From an uncultured Aequorivita sp. (GTDB taxonomy: Bacteria > Bacteroidota > Bacteroidia > Flavobacteriales > Flavobacteriaceae): a stretch of 64,000 nt of DNA. Under the pieces are notes generated by a model. The model was not told the origin of the DNA. It was given only the letters and a program-made list of their open reading frames with translations, and did not search any database. The DNA is taken from positions 1 through 64,000 of the forward strand of contig CAKZLK010000002.1 in the NCBI GenBank assembly GCA_937125455.1, given 5' to 3'. Within the stretch, counting starts at the first letter, position 1; the number at the start of each line of letters is the position of its first letter. This document shows, one piece after another, positions 52,912-62,283 of the stretch. Position numbers and translations under genes: made by a program.

Positions 52912-53654
52912 TATAAATTTATGTTATTGGGATAAATAACCTTAGTCAAATACAACCCATGTGCGGGCGCTGAAGGGCCAGCTTCTTCCCTACTCCTGCT
53001 GACCAATATATTTTGAAATTCTTCCAAGGAGGTTTTTCCATAACCTACATTTAAAAGTGTTCCAACGATTGCGCGGACCATATTCCGCAAAAAACGATCC
53101 GCAGCAATTGTAAAAATAATAGTATTATTTTGTGTTTCCCAATATGCTTTCACAATTGTACAATTGTACGTTTTCACATCGGTTTTGGAGCGCGAAAAGC
53201 ATTGAAAATTTTTATAATGCAATAGTATTTTGGCAGCTTCGTTCATCAAATCCACATTGGGTTTATTGTTTATTTGAAACGCAAAATCTTGTAAAAAGGG
53301 GTCTTTTTTAAGCGAAATAATGTATTCGTATTCCCTCTCAACTGCATCAAATCGGGCGTGTGCATCATCTTTTACCTCGAAAATATTTTTCACGGAAATA
53401 TCTTTCGGGAGAAAGGAATTCATTCTGAAAACCAAATCTTCTGTGTTTTCAATTTCATTAAAATCAAAGTGAGCAAAAAGTTGTTTTGAATGAACACCTG
53501 CGTCAGTTCTACCGGCACCAGTAATTTTCAAATCTTCCCGAAGCAACGTAGAAAGTGTTTCCTCCAAAACCTGTTGCACGCTAATCTGATCGGGCTGGCG
53601 CTGCCATCCAAAATAATTTTTCCCATTATAGGCTATTTCTATGAAATATCGCAA
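52911..53654 (-). CDS. truA: tRNA pseudouridine(38-40) synthase
   Basis: The 247-aa protein begins RYFIEIAYNGKNYFGWQRQP. The catalytic Asp is in ITGAGRTDAGVHSKQLFAHF (about residue 50). Also present are ARFDAVEREYEYII and ADRFLRNMVRAIVGTLLNVG. TruA isomerizes U38-U40 in tRNA anticodon arms. It is upstream of the ABC exporter in the same operon; the metallophosphoesterase gene diverges from it. Confidence 0.96.
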   Translation of the reverse strand: MRYFIEIAYNGKNYFGWQRQPDQISVQQVLEETLSTLLREDLKITGAGRTDAGVHSKQLFAHFDFNEIENTEDLVFRMNSFLPKDISVKNIFEVKDDAHARFDAVEREYEYIISLKKDPFLQDFAFQINNKPNVDLMNEAAKILLHYKNFQCFSRSKTDVKTYNCTIVKAYWETQNNTIIFTIAADRFLRNMVRAIVGTLLNVGYGKTSLEEFQNILVSRSREEAGPSAPAHGLYLTKVIYPNNINL

Positions 53655-53707
53655 TTGTTTTTTTTAGAATTCACAAAATTACAATTTACAGGTCAGCATT
53701 TCTGTTA

Positions 53708-53715
53708 TAAATTTG
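53708..53715 (+). promoter_or_regulatory. Predicted -7 box of the metallophosphoesterase gene
   Basis: TAAATTTG on the plus strand matches TAnnTTTG. A start near 53722 would fall inside the longest possible frame (TTG 53713), supporting TTG 53758 as the real translation start. Confidence 0.45.
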
Positions 53716-53757
53716 AAAAAACTTAAATACCTTCGCAATCCATCAAATCCGCACATT

Positions 53758-54249
53758 TTGAAAAAAATCCTCCTGCTTAGCGACACACATAGTTATATTG
53801 ACGAAAAAATCCTAAAATATGTAAAGCAAGCTGATGAAGTTTGGCATGCAGGCGACATTGGCGATCTTTCAGTTACAGACTCTATAAAAGATTTAAAACC
53901 ATTGCGAGCTGTTTATGGCAATATTGACAGCACCGAAGCGCGGATGGAGTTTCCGCTTAACAACCGTTTTATGTGTGAAGAAGTTGATGTTTGGATAACG
54001 CACATTGGTGGATATCCTGGAAAATATAATCCTTCCATTCGACAGGAAATTTATTCAAATCCGCCTAAAATTTTCATTTGTGGACATTCACATATTCTAA
54101 AAGTGATGCCCGATAAAACCACAGGTCTGCTTCATATGAATCCAGGCGCCGTTGGCAAACACGGTTTTCAAAAGGTGAGAACAATGCTTCGTTTTGAAAT
54201 TGATGGTGTAAAAATCCAAAATTTAGAAGTTATTGAGTTTGCGAAGTGA
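53758..54249 (+). CDS. YfcE/MJ0936-type metallophosphoesterase
   Basis: TTG 53758 is chosen as start (LKKILLLSDTHSYIDEKILK), because the -7 box at 53708-53715 rules out the longer frame. The 163-aa protein has metal ligands D and H in LLSDTH, D in WHAGDIGD, N in YGNID, H in WITHIGG and GHSH near the end. Such enzymes hydrolyse phosphodiesters with Mn or Ni; the cellular substrate is unknown. It diverges from truA. Confidence 0.88.
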   Translation: MKKILLLSDTHSYIDEKILKYVKQADEVWHAGDIGDLSVTDSIKDLKPLRAVYGNIDSTEARMEFPLNNRFMCEEVDVWITHIGGYPGKYNPSIRQEIYSNPPKIFICGHSHILKVMPDKTTGLLHMNPGAVGKHGFQKVRTMLRFEIDGVKIQNLEVIEFAK

Positions 54250-54288
54250 ATCAAAAAAGAAAGCATTTAACTTAACAAAAATCAAAAA

Positions 54289-54316
54289 ACCCCTAAAGGT
54301 GGCATCCTTTAGGGGT
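54289..54316 (-). terminator. Rho-independent terminator between convergent genes
   Basis: ACCCCTAAAGG (54289-54299) pairs with CCTTTAGGGGT (54306-54316). The T-rich tail lies on the reverse strand, so it ends the leftward DUF4293 gene; the strong stem could also stop rightward transcription of the metallophosphoesterase gene. Confidence 0.75.
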
Positions 54317-54341
54317 CTTGCACTAATATACCAAGATCGGT

Positions 54342-54752
54342 TTATCGCAAACGATCAACAGATTTTACGAGGTCCTCATCCCTTTTTATGGCCTTGTTGG
54401 CCAGCACTAAAAATACGATAGAAATGATGGGAAAAAGCACCCCAATACCCTTCTCTGAAACAATAGTCTCTCCGGATAGTGTTAGCAATCTGTAAACGAA
54501 AACTCCCAGTAATACAAAGTTTGATATTATATTTAAACGGTTGAGCACAAATTGTAACTGCCGCTTTTTGAAACTTAAAATTGAAATAATAGCTAACGCA
54601 ATAGAAACAAACATCAACCCAAAAATCAAGGGCTCATTACGTTCCATTATTACAGAGCCATCTTCCCCCAAAACAACAGGAAACCACATAAATAAGGCTC
54701 CGATTATAACGGCTGAAACAACTAAATAAATGGTTTGAATGCGTTGTATCAT
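54342..54752 (-). CDS. DUF4293 domain-containing membrane protein
   Basis: The 136-aa protein begins MIQRIQTIYLVVSAVIIGAL and has four hydrophobic segments, ending with a short charged tail. This matches DUF4293, a Bacteroidota membrane family of unknown function, often next to rho. It diverges from rho. A TATTTTTG box on the reverse strand at 54778-54785 is a probable -7 element. Confidence 0.87.
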   Translation of the reverse strand: MIQRIQTIYLVVSAVIIGALFMWFPVVLGEDGSVIMERNEPLIFGLMFVSIALAIISILSFKKRQLQFVLNRLNIISNFVLLGVFVYRLLTLSGETIVSEKGIGVLFPIISIVFLVLANKAIKRDEDLVKSVDRLR

Positions 54753-54777
54753 TTTTTAACAAAAATCTATTGCGCAG

Positions 54778-54785
54778 CAAAAATA
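54778..54785 (-). promoter_or_regulatory. Predicted -7 box of the DUF4293 gene
   Basis: The reverse strand reads TATTTTTG, a TAnnTTTG match 26 bp upstream of the DUF4293 start. A TTG lies 23 nt further upstream, slightly outside usual spacing. Confidence 0.35.
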
Positions 54786-54955
54786 CGCTATCTTTTTAAA
54801 AAAAATAACAACAGAATTTAATTTATTGTTGTATTATTGCAGTAACAATTCGTAACCAACTCAATCAAGGTTACTTAGTCTTCGAAAATTTTTTCAACGT
54901 ACTTACCTTCTCAATAGGAAAAAATAGTATCAACTTAAACTATAGGATTTTTTAA

Positions 54956-56701
54956 ATGTTTGAAATTTCAGAATTAAAAAACAAAAAGCTACCTGAACTT
55001 CAGGATATAGCAAAAGAGCTCAATGTGCCCAAATATCGCACTCAAAAAAAATTGGATTTGGTATATCAAATTCTTGATTACCAAGCTGCAAATCCCAAAG
55101 CCGTAAAAGCAGTTCTTAAGTCGGAAACGACTTCTCCAGAAACAAAAAAGACGGAACCAGCTACTTCATCTCCGAAGGATACAAAGGACACGAAGGACAC
55201 GAAGGAAAAGGATCAAAAACCTCGCCCTGTTAGGAACGAAAATCGAAACCAAAAGCCAAAACCGCAAAAGCCACAACCACAAAAGCCGCATCAAAACAAA
55301 AAGAATGATGACGACAATAAAGGCAGTGAGACTAACAAGCCTAACAACGACAAACGTTCCAATAATGATAAAAGGGACGACAAAAAGCCGTCGCACCAGA
55401 AGTCAAATTCCAATGATAACGACAACAGGCAAAAAAACCAACGCAACGATAATAATTCTGACAACCGTCAAAAACACCAAAGCAACAAGCAGAAAGACGG
55501 CAATGTTCAGGACAATAGAAATCAAGACAACAGAAATAATGGAAACAAAGATTCCAGAAACCGTTATCGCGAACCAGATTATGAGTTTGACGGAATAATT
55601 GAAAGCGAAGGCGTGCTGGATATCATGCAAGATGGCTATGGCTTCTTGCGATCCAGTGATTATAACTATTTGTCATCTCCCGATGATATATATGTTTCGC
55701 AATCGCAGATTCGTCTTTTCGGTTTAAAAACAGGTGATACTGTCTTGGGTGAAGTGCGACCGCCAAAAGAAGGAGAAAAATACTTTCCATTAATAAAAGT
55801 CAATAAAATAAACGGTTTGAATCCAAATGTGGTTCGCGACCGAGTTTCTTTTGAGCATTTAACACCACTTTTCCCGCAAGAAAAATTCAACCTTGCAGAT
55901 AAACAAAGTACCATTTCAACTAGAATTATTGATCTTTTTGCTCCTATCGGGAAAGGCCAGCGAGGCATGATTGTTTCGCAACCAAAAACAGGTAAAACCA
56001 TGTTGTTGAAGGATATTGCAAACGCAATAGCTGCAAACCATCCAGAGGTTTATCAAATCATCCTATTGATTGACGAACGCCCCGAAGAAGTTACCGATAT
56101 GCAACGTAACGTTCGCGGTGAGGTAGTTGCATCAACATTTGATAAAGAAGCTACTGAACATGTTCGTGTTGCAAACCTAGTTATTGATAAAGCAAAAAGG
56201 CTGGTAGAATGTGGCCACGATGTTGTTATTCTTTTAGATTCTATTACGCGTTTGGCTCGTGCTTATAATACTGTACAGCCTGCTAGTGGTAAAATTTTGA
56301 GTGGTGGTGTTGATGCAAATGCACTTCACAAACCAAAGCGTTTCTTCGGTGCCGCCCGTAATATCGAAAACGGTGGTTCTTTGACCATCATTGCTACAGC
56401 ACTTACAGAAACAGGATCGAAAATGGACGAGGTTATTTTTGAAGAATTCAAAGGAACCGGTAACATGGAACTTCAATTGGACAGAAAAATTTCCAATAGA
56501 AGAATTTTCCCTGCTATCGATCTTACTTCTTCCAGTACGCGTAGAGATGATTTATTGCTTGACGAAAACACCATTCAACGTATGTGGGTGTTGCGCAAAT
56601 ATCTTGCAGATATGAATCCGGTGGAAGCGATGGAATTCATCAATGACAGAATTAAAAAAACCAGAAACAATGAAGAGTTTTTGATTTCGATGAACGGATA
56701 A
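54956..56701 (+). CDS. rho: Transcription termination factor Rho with long disordered insert
   Basis: The 581-aa protein has the Rho_N helix bundle (residues 1-45), then a disordered Lys/Asn/Asp/Gln-rich region (about 60-205). The RNA-binding cold-shock domain follows ([20 protein letters not shown]), then the RecA-like motor: Walker [15 protein letters not shown], Walker [19 protein letters not shown] loop [11 protein letters not shown] loop [17 protein letters not shown]. It is a hexameric helicase that ends transcription. The long insert is typical of Bacteroidota Rho. Tandem 9-bp repeats encode DTKDTKDTK in the insert. Confidence 0.97.
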   Translation: MFEISELKNKKLPELQDIAKELNVPKYRTQKKLDLVYQILDYQAANPKAVKAVLKSETTSPETKKTEPATSSPKDTKDTKDTKEKDQKPRPVRNENRNQKPKPQKPQPQKPHQNKKNDDDNKGSETNKPNNDKRSNNDKRDDKKPSHQKSNSNDNDNRQKNQRNDNNSDNRQKHQSNKQKDGNVQDNRNQDNRNNGNKDSRNRYREPDYEFDGIIESEGVLDIMQDGYGFLRSSDYNYLSSPDDIYVSQSQIRLFGLKTGDTVLGEVRPPKEGEKYFPLIKVNKINGLNPNVVRDRVSFEHLTPLFPQEKFNLADKQSTISTRIIDLFAPIGKGQRGMIVSQPKTGKTMLLKDIANAIAANHPEVYQIILLIDERPEEVTDMQRNVRGEVVASTFDKEATEHVRVANLVIDKAKRLVECGHDVVILLDSITRLARAYNTVQPASGKILSGGVDANALHKPKRFFGAARNIENGGSLTIIATALTETGSKMDEVIFEEFKGTGNMELQLDRKISNRRIFPAIDLTSSSTRRDDLLLDENTIQRMWVLRKYLADMNPVEAMEFINDRIKKTRNNEEFLISMNG

Positions 56702-56722
56702 AAAATTTAAAAACAAGTCATT

Positions 56723-56753
56723 AGTCCCGCGAGCAATTGCGGGACTTTTTTTT
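56723..56753 (+). terminator. Rho-independent terminator after rho
   Basis: AGTCCCGC (56723-56730) pairs with GCGGGACT (56739-56746), loop of 8 nt, followed by T8. It lies 22 bp after the rho stop. Confidence 0.85.
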
Positions 56754-56796
56754 ATGGTTATTTTTTATTACTTAAAAAATAATCGTCCTGCTTTCC

Positions 56797-56804
56797 TATA
56801 TTTG
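56797..56804 (+). promoter_or_regulatory. Predicted -7 box of the M14 peptidase gene
   Basis: TATATTTG on the plus strand, 19 bp upstream of ATG 56824, matches TAnnTTTG. No TTG at the usual -33 spacing is seen. Confidence 0.5.
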
Positions 56805-56823
56805 TTTGACATAAAAAATTACA

Positions 56824-58554
56824 ATGAGGAAAATTCTATTTCTTATAAATCTTATAATCACGACTCTTTGTTATAGCCAACAAACTGTCTTCGAAGCTTC
56901 AAAAGGTTTAAAAACCGCAACCTATCAAGAAACAATAGCATTCTACAACGCTTTAGAAAAAAAATTTCCATCCATAACCGTTTTTGAAATGGACCAGACT
57001 GATAGTGGTTTTTCGCTTCATTTAGTGGTTTTTGATCCACAAAACAAAACCCAAGAGAAAACATCGGAAGCATTTTCAAAATATGGGAGGAATCTATTGC
57101 TAGTCAATAACGGAATTCACCCAGGAGAACCAGATGGAATTGATGCCACTATGATGTTGTTTCGTGATTTTGCCGAAAATAAAATCCCAACTCCTAAAAA
57201 TACAATTATTGCAACTATTCCTATTTATAACATTGGAGGAGCCTTGAACAGAAACAGCACGAGCCGCACCAATCAAAACGGTCCAGACGAATACGGTTTT
57301 CGCGGAAATGCCAGAAACTATGACTTAAATCGAGATTTTATTAAATCTGACACTAAAAACGAAAGAGCTTTTGCCAAAATTTTTCACTGGCTGAACCCAG
57401 ATCTGTTTATTGACAACCACGTTAGTAACGGTGCCGACTATCAGTATACGCTAACCCATCTTTTTACACAGCACGATAAATTGGGCGGAGCATTGGGAAA
57501 CTATTTACACACTTCGCTGATGCCACAATTGGAAGATTCACTACACCAAAAAAATTGGGATATTACTCCCTATGTAAACGTTTTTAATCAAGTTCCTGAA
57601 ATTGGTTTTGAGCAGTTTATGGACTCACCGCGATATTCCACAGGGTACACCACTTTGTTCAATACTTTAGGAATGATGGTGGAAACACACATGCTAAAAC
57701 CTTACAAACAGAGAGTTGAAGGCACTTATGAATTGATGAAAACTTTTATTTCGATTGTCGAAAAAGATGCTTCAGAAATAAAAATCCTTCGGGAAAATGC
57801 TATTGAGAAATACAAAGTTGGAAGTTATTATCCGCTTTCTTGGGAAGTGGATTCATCAAAGACATCAACCCTCATATTTAAAGGCTTTGAAGGAAAAATG
57901 ATTCCGAGCAAAATTACAGGTGCTGACCGGTTGAAGTATTTTCGAGACAAGCCATTTACAAAAAATGTTACCTATTACAATTATTTTGAAGCGAAGGACT
58001 CTGTGACAATTCCTTCGGCATATATTATTCCGAAAGGCTATTGGAACATAATTGAATTATTAAAATTGAACGGAATTAAGTTTTCTGAAATTAAAAATGA
58101 TTCAACCATCGCTGCAGAAGTTTACAGGATTAAAAGCTTTGAAACGGTAAAAAATCCGTTTGAAGGCCACTATTTTCATTACAAAACAGAGGTAACCAAA
58201 AACACAGAAAATGTTTTGGTAAAAAAAGGTGATATTTTAGTAAAAACCCAACAGTCGGGTGTTCGTTATCTTCTGGAAACACTGGAGCCCTCTGCTATTG
58301 ACTCCTTTTTTAATTGGAACTTTTTCGACGCAATGCTTCAACAAAAAGAAGGTTTTTCACCTTATGTTTGGGAAGATATGGCTGAAAAATTTCTAAGTGA
58401 AAATCCAGAAATTAAGAAAGAGTTTGAATCCAAAAAACGCAATGAGCCTGATTTTTCAAAAAATTGGTATGCACAGTTAGATTGGATCCACAAACAATCG
58501 CCTTATTATGAAAAATCACACCTCCGTTATCCTATCGTTCGGGTGGGTGGTTAA
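56824..58554 (+). CDS. Secreted M14-family zinc carboxypeptidase
   Basis: The 576-aa protein has a signal peptide (ending LCYSQ) and the M14 zinc motif NGIHPGEPDGIDA (HPGE, about residues 99-102). It continues with RNYDLNRDFIKSDTKN (the NxR substrate site) and LFIDNHVSNGADYQYT (third zinc ligand His). The last 250 residues form a second domain of unknown role. It should remove C-terminal residues of extracytoplasmic peptides. Its 3' end overlaps the convergent NUDIX gene by 39 bp. Confidence 0.88.
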   Translation: MRKILFLINLIITTLCYSQQTVFEASKGLKTATYQETIAFYNALEKKFPSITVFEMDQTDSGFSLHLVVFDPQNKTQEKTSEAFSKYGRNLLLVNNGIHPGEPDGIDATMMLFRDFAENKIPTPKNTIIATIPIYNIGGALNRNSTSRTNQNGPDEYGFRGNARNYDLNRDFIKSDTKNERAFAKIFHWLNPDLFIDNHVSNGADYQYTLTHLFTQHDKLGGALGNYLHTSLMPQLEDSLHQKNWDITPYVNVFNQVPEIGFEQFMDSPRYSTGYTTLFNTLGMMVETHMLKPYKQRVEGTYELMKTFISIVEKDASEIKILRENAIEKYKVGSYYPLSWEVDSSKTSTLIFKGFEGKMIPSKITGADRLKYFRDKPFTKNVTYYNYFEAKDSVTIPSAYIIPKGYWNIIELLKLNGIKFSEIKNDSTIAAEVYRIKSFETVKNPFEGHYFHYKTEVTKNTENVLVKKGDILVKTQQSGVRYLLETLEPSAIDSFFNWNFFDAMLQQKEGFSPYVWEDMAEKFLSENPEIKKEFESKKRNEPDFSKNWYAQLDWIHKQSPYYEKSHLRYPIVRVGG

Positions 58555-59145
58555 ATATTCTTTTGGGAAAAGGAGTTTTATATTTTCATATGAGTCTTGC
58601 AAAGCGATTTGCGACTTTTCAAAATTCTTCCACTTTACTTTTTTTATTCCTTCCTCTGGTTCGGGAATGAGAGGACCATTGTAATCGCTATACATTTCGT
58701 ACCAATAGGTTATTTTTAAGCGAAATTTATTATTCCGAGTAAAAACGTGATAGGTCTTCATAATAAAATCACGGATTTCCAGGTCTTTTACCCCAGTTTC
58801 CTCAATAACTTCACGAATCGCAGCTTCTCTGTGGGTTTCCCCTTTCTCAATTTTTCCTTTCGGAAGATCCCATTTTTTGTTGCGGCGAATAAAAAGAATT
58901 TCTTTTTTGTTGTTATAGACCAACCCACCTGCTGCTTCAACAACTTTTATTTTTTTCCGAAGAAAACGCTCCAGTTTTTCAGCATTTTTATGGTACAGGT
59001 TCACATAGAGCAGTTCACCATTGTTTATTTTTCTCACCAACTTCTTAAAATGCGCTTTTTTTAAAGGAATGGTGGTGTAATGCTCCCCAATATTTTTCTC
59101 TGTGGAAAGAATAATAGGAATTTCTTTTACAAAAACTTTATACAT
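58516..59145 (-). CDS. NUDIX hydrolase
   Basis: ATG 59145 is used as start (MYKVFVKEIPIILSTEKNIG), the typical flavobacterial start; 209 aa. The first 65 residues are a small N-terminal domain. The NUDIX box is GKIEKGETHREAAIREVIEETG (about residues 105-127; G-x5-E-x7-REVxEExG). It hydrolyses nucleoside-diphosphate-linked compounds, substrate unknown. Its start codon is only 7 bp from that of the divergent pyrE. Confidence 0.88.
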   Translation of the reverse strand: MYKVFVKEIPIILSTEKNIGEHYTTIPLKKAHFKKLVRKINNGELLYVNLYHKNAEKLERFLRKKIKVVEAAGGLVYNNKKEILFIRRNKKWDLPKGKIEKGETHREAAIREVIEETGVKDLEIRDFIMKTYHVFTRNNKFRLKITYWYEMYSDYNGPLIPEPEEGIKKVKWKNFEKSQIALQDSYENIKLLFPKEYLTTHPNDRITEV

Positions 59146-59148
59146 TTG
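59141..59148 (+). promoter_or_regulatory. Predicted -7 box of pyrE, implying a leaderless transcript
   Basis: TACATTTG on the plus strand ends 4 bp before the pyrE ATG at 59153, so transcription would begin at or next to the start codon. It also overlaps the start codon of the divergent NUDIX gene. No clear -33 box. Confidence 0.35.
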
Positions 59149-59152
59149 CACT

Positions 59153-59794
59153 ATGATATTAAACAAAGAAACGGCCCAAAAAACCGCTGCGTTACTATTG
59201 CAAATTAATGCAATTAAATTGCAACCACAAAACCCTTTTACATGGGCCTCCGGATGGAAGTCTCCAATTTATTGCGACAATCGCATTACACTCTCCTATC
59301 CGATGATTCGCAACTACATTCGCGAAAACCTCGCAAAACAAATTGAGGAACTTTACGGAAAGCCCGAAATGATTGCAGGTGTAGCCACTGGCGCGATAGG
59401 AATTGGCGCTTTGGTGGCAGATTACCTGAACGTTCCTTTTTGCTACGTTCGCCCCGAAGCAAAGGGGCACGGCCGCCAAAATAAAATTGAAGGCCATTTG
59501 GAAAAAAACACAAATGTAATTGTAGTTGAAGACCTAATTAGCACTGGGAAAAGCAGTTTGTTGGCCGTTGAGGCTTTAAAAGAAGCAGATGCTAATGTAA
59601 AAGGAATGCTTGCAATTTTTAGTTACGGTTTTAATACTGCAGAAGAAAATTTCAAAAAGGCAAATGTTACGTTGAACACCTTGAGCAATTATGAAATGTT
59701 GCTGGAAGAAGCGGAAAAGTCAAAGTATATAAATTCCAAAGAAGCAGTTTTACTTTCGGAATGGCGGAAGAATCCTGAGAGTTGGGGACAATAA
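59153..59794 (+). CDS. pyrE: Orotate phosphoribosyltransferase
   Basis: ATG 59153 is used (MILNKETAQKTAALLLQINA), 213 aa; the longer frame overlaps the NUDIX start and has no family support. The PRPP-binding motif is VIVVEDLISTGKSSLLAVEA (about residues 120-139), with WASGWKSPIYCDNR at the N-terminal side and the flexible loop PEAKGHGRQNKIEG. It converts orotate to OMP in pyrimidine synthesis. Confidence 0.95.
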   Translation: MILNKETAQKTAALLLQINAIKLQPQNPFTWASGWKSPIYCDNRITLSYPMIRNYIRENLAKQIEELYGKPEMIAGVATGAIGIGALVADYLNVPFCYVRPEAKGHGRQNKIEGHLEKNTNVIVVEDLISTGKSSLLAVEALKEADANVKGMLAIFSYGFNTAEENFKKANVTLNTLSNYEMLLEEAEKSKYINSKEAVLLSEWRKNPESWGQ

Positions 59795-59850
59795 AGTTTT
59801 CAGTATTTAGCAGCAGTGGGCAGGAGTTGGTTCTAACTTTGAAGCAAGTG

Positions 59851-60621
59851 ATGAAAAATATTATTTTAACCTTCGTTGTTTTAGTTTCTTCTAATTGCTA
59901 TGCGCAAGATTTCGAATTAAGGGTAACACCTTACGTAAAATGTAAAATTGTTTATAAAGACAGTACTTCAGAAAAAGGCTTTTTACGATTTGCCAGTTCG
60001 GCTTTTTCACCACAATTAAAAAAAGAAGAAAATGAAAAATCTATAAAATTAGACTTTGAACTGATCGATAAAATTATAAGCAATCCAGAAACCGAAAACG
60101 AAAGGGTTTTCCAATATTTAAATCATAATTACAATAAATTCAAAATTTTTGTCGAACTGATTTATAAAGATGTTCTAAGTATCTACATAAGCTCGACAGA
60201 TCCTGACGATCTTTTCTATTCCGATTTTGACCGACAAAGTATTCAGGAGATGATGGCGCAAAGTAAGTTTGAAGCTTACTCAGGCCTCACAAAACGTCTT
60301 AAAATTTCTGATACTTTAAATTTGCCAAATGGAAAAAAAATAACGCTTCCAATGAGGTATTCATACTATTATAATTTAGATTATGGAGTTGCAAGCGGCA
60401 TGACTCCTATACTCAATTATTACCTTTTAAAAGAAGGAAGTAATAAGCTATACAAAGTAGAAAGAAACAAACGATTCATAAAAAAAGCAGACGGTATTGT
60501 AAGTGAATGCCTAAATATTTTAAATGATTTGGAAAAAAATAAGATCAATATTTTTGATCTACCTAATTTTATTGAGTACTACAAGATTGCATGTAACCCT
60601 GAGATTAACACCAATAATTAG
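59851..60621 (+). CDS. Secreted protein of unknown function
   Basis: ATG 59851 is used because it begins a signal peptide (MKNIILTFVVLVSSNCYAQD); the longer frame from 59782 would bury it. The mature part of about 235 residues shows mixed alpha/beta composition and no recognised motif. A cysteine at the signal end makes lipoprotein status possible but the lipobox is weak. It lies 56 bp after pyrE, in the same direction, before the SRPBCC gene. Confidence 0.65.
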   Translation: MKNIILTFVVLVSSNCYAQDFELRVTPYVKCKIVYKDSTSEKGFLRFASSAFSPQLKKEENEKSIKLDFELIDKIISNPETENERVFQYLNHNYNKFKIFVELIYKDVLSIYISSTDPDDLFYSDFDRQSIQEMMAQSKFEAYSGLTKRLKISDTLNLPNGKKITLPMRYSYYYNLDYGVASGMTPILNYYLLKEGSNKLYKVERNKRFIKKADGIVSECLNILNDLEKNKINIFDLPNFIEYYKIACNPEINTNN

Positions 60622-60674
60622 TTATATAATAAAGATTACTTTTATCAATTAAAGAATAAAAAAAAATATTCCCA

Positions 60675-61067
60675 ATGAAATTAAACAGCAAAAAAGTAAC
60701 CACCCAAAAATCTGCAGCAGACCTTTGTGATTTTTTGACAGATGTAAAGAATTTTGAAAGGCTGATGCCCGAAAACATCAGTAAGTTTGAGGTTATAAGA
60801 GAAAATGCATTTGTTTTTGCACTAAAGGGAATGCCCGAAATTGCATTGGAGGTAAAAGAAGTTGAAAAGCCCAATAAAGTTGTTTTAGGTGCTATCAGCG
60901 ATAAAATCCCGTTTTCATTAACTGGAAATATTCAAGAGGTTTCTGAAAATAGTTCAACAGTAGAACTGCTTTTTGAAGGTGAATTCAACACAATGATGGC
61001 GATGATGGTAAAAGGGCCCATTTCAAAATTTATTGATACGCTAGCTTCAAACCTAGAACAACTTTAG
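60675..61067 (+). CDS. SRPBCC / START-like family protein
   Basis: The 130-aa protein reads KVTTQKSAADLCDFLTDVKN, FERLMPENISKFEVI, and ends FIDTLASNLEQL, the helix-grip pattern of SRPBCC proteins (coenzyme Q-binding COQ10-like). It probably binds a hydrophobic ligand. It ends 8 bp before the convergent birA stop. In Bacteroidota this gene is often next to birA and pyrE, as here. Confidence 0.83.
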   Translation: MKLNSKKVTTQKSAADLCDFLTDVKNFERLMPENISKFEVIRENAFVFALKGMPEIALEVKEVEKPNKVVLGAISDKIPFSLTGNIQEVSENSSTVELLFEGEFNTMMAMMVKGPISKFIDTLASNLEQL

Positions 61068-61075
61068 CTCCCATT

Positions 61076-61807
61076 TTAATAAATCAATTTTATTTCTTTC
61101 AGTTGAAATTTTTTCGACGGGTCATTTTCTGTTTCTACCAAAAGTTCACCAATGTCAGAAACTCCTTTTATTATTCCGTTGAAGCGCAATTCTTCAGGAG
61201 TTTCAAAAACCGAAACCATTTCTTTTCGGAATAAATTGTTTTCATAAAGCTGTTTCATTTCTGAAAAATCCAATGTTGAAAGATTTTTTAAATTTTTGAA
61301 AACATTTTTCAGAATTGCATCAAGCACCTCTTCCAATTGAAAGATTTTTCCTGTTTCAAGTTTCATTGAACTAGCCTGCGGCAGATTCGGAAAGTTAGTT
61401 TCATTCACATTAAGCCCAATTCCTATTATTGAATACTTTATGGAACTGCCTTCCAGCACGTTTTCAATTAAAATTCCGCCAATTTTTCGATTAGCTGACA
61501 ATATGTCGTTTGGCCATTTAATTGCCATTTGGGGAAGGTTAAAGCTTTTGAGTGCTTTCACAATAGCTAAAGATACTGCCATAGAAATCATAAATTGACG
61601 CTCAGTTTGCAGTCCATCAAAAACCTTAAACATACTGAATGTAAGGCTTTGCCCTTTCCTTGAAAGCCAGCCGTTGCCCATTTGTCCACGTCCAGAAAGT
61701 TGACGGTTTGTAAGAACAACCGTTTCGTCTTTCAAGTTTGTTTCTTTTGCCAATTGCTTTAAGTAGGAATTGGTAGAATCGATGGCACTAAGTTTGATTA
61801 TATTCAA
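61076..61807 (-). CDS. birA: Biotin-[acetyl-CoA-carboxylase] ligase
   Basis: Start TTG 61807 (LNIIKLSAIDSTNSYLKQLA) is chosen because flavobacterial BirA proteins open this way; the frame upstream is unlikely. 243 aa. Catalytic motif: TNRQLSGRGQMGNGWLSRKG; also IKWPNDILSANRKIGGILIE (catalytic Lys) and IGIGLNVNE. No N-terminal HTH, so it is a class I enzyme without repressor function. It diverges from rsfS. Confidence 0.92.
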   Translation of the reverse strand: MNIIKLSAIDSTNSYLKQLAKETNLKDETVVLTNRQLSGRGQMGNGWLSRKGQSLTFSMFKVFDGLQTERQFMISMAVSLAIVKALKSFNLPQMAIKWPNDILSANRKIGGILIENVLEGSSIKYSIIGIGLNVNETNFPNLPQASSMKLETGKIFQLEEVLDAILKNVFKNLKNLSTLDFSEMKQLYENNLFRKEMVSVFETPEELRFNGIIKGVSDIGELLVETENDPSKKFQLKEIKLIY

Positions 61808-61864
61808 AAGGATAATTATGTTTAGTATTACGCTTTTAAGGCGCTTCAAGAAACAAAAAAGTAA

Positions 61865-61872
61865 TAACTTTG
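61865..61872 (+). promoter_or_regulatory. Predicted -7 box of the rsfS-ftsH operon
   Basis: TAACTTTG on the plus strand matches TAnnTTTG and lies 24 bp upstream of ATG 61897. No clear TTG -33 box at 19-21 nt. The box falls between the divergent birA and rsfS starts. Confidence 0.45.
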
Positions 61873-61896
61873 CGAAAAAGAAAAGAAAAATAATTA

Positions 61897-62268
61897 ATGC
61901 AGAAAAAACAAGCAGAAACAGATCAGCTTATTACCCAAATAATACGAGGGATTGAAGAAGTGAAGGGAAAAGATATAGAAATTCTTGACCTTCGAGATAT
62001 AGAAAATACCGTTTGTGACTATTTTATAATATGTAATGGTACCTCAAACACTCAGGTAAATGCCATTGTGAATTCCGTTCAAAAATCCGTAAGCAAAGCT
62101 TTAAAAGAAAAACCTTGGCACGTCGAAGGAAGTGACAACTCGGAGTGGATTCTTATGGATTATGTGGACGTTGTTGTTCACGTTTTTCAAAAACATATTC
62201 GCGAGTTTTATGATATTGAAGGGCTATGGGGCGATGCTAAATCAGTTAAAATAGAAACAACAAACTAA
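61897..62268 (+). CDS. rsfS: Ribosome silencing factor RsfS
   Basis: The 123-aa protein has the RsfS/Iojap domain: KGKDIEILDLRDIENTVCDY, FIICNGTSNTQVNAIVNSVQ, WHVEGSDNSEWILMDYVDVV and VHVFQKHIREFYDIEGLWGD. It binds L14 and prevents subunit joining under nutrient limitation. ftsH follows 15 bp later. Confidence 0.96.
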   Translation: MQKKQAETDQLITQIIRGIEEVKGKDIEILDLRDIENTVCDYFIICNGTSNTQVNAIVNSVQKSVSKALKEKPWHVEGSDNSEWILMDYVDVVVHVFQKHIREFYDIEGLWGDAKSVKIETTN

Positions 62269-62283
62269 AAAGAGATTTGCCTT

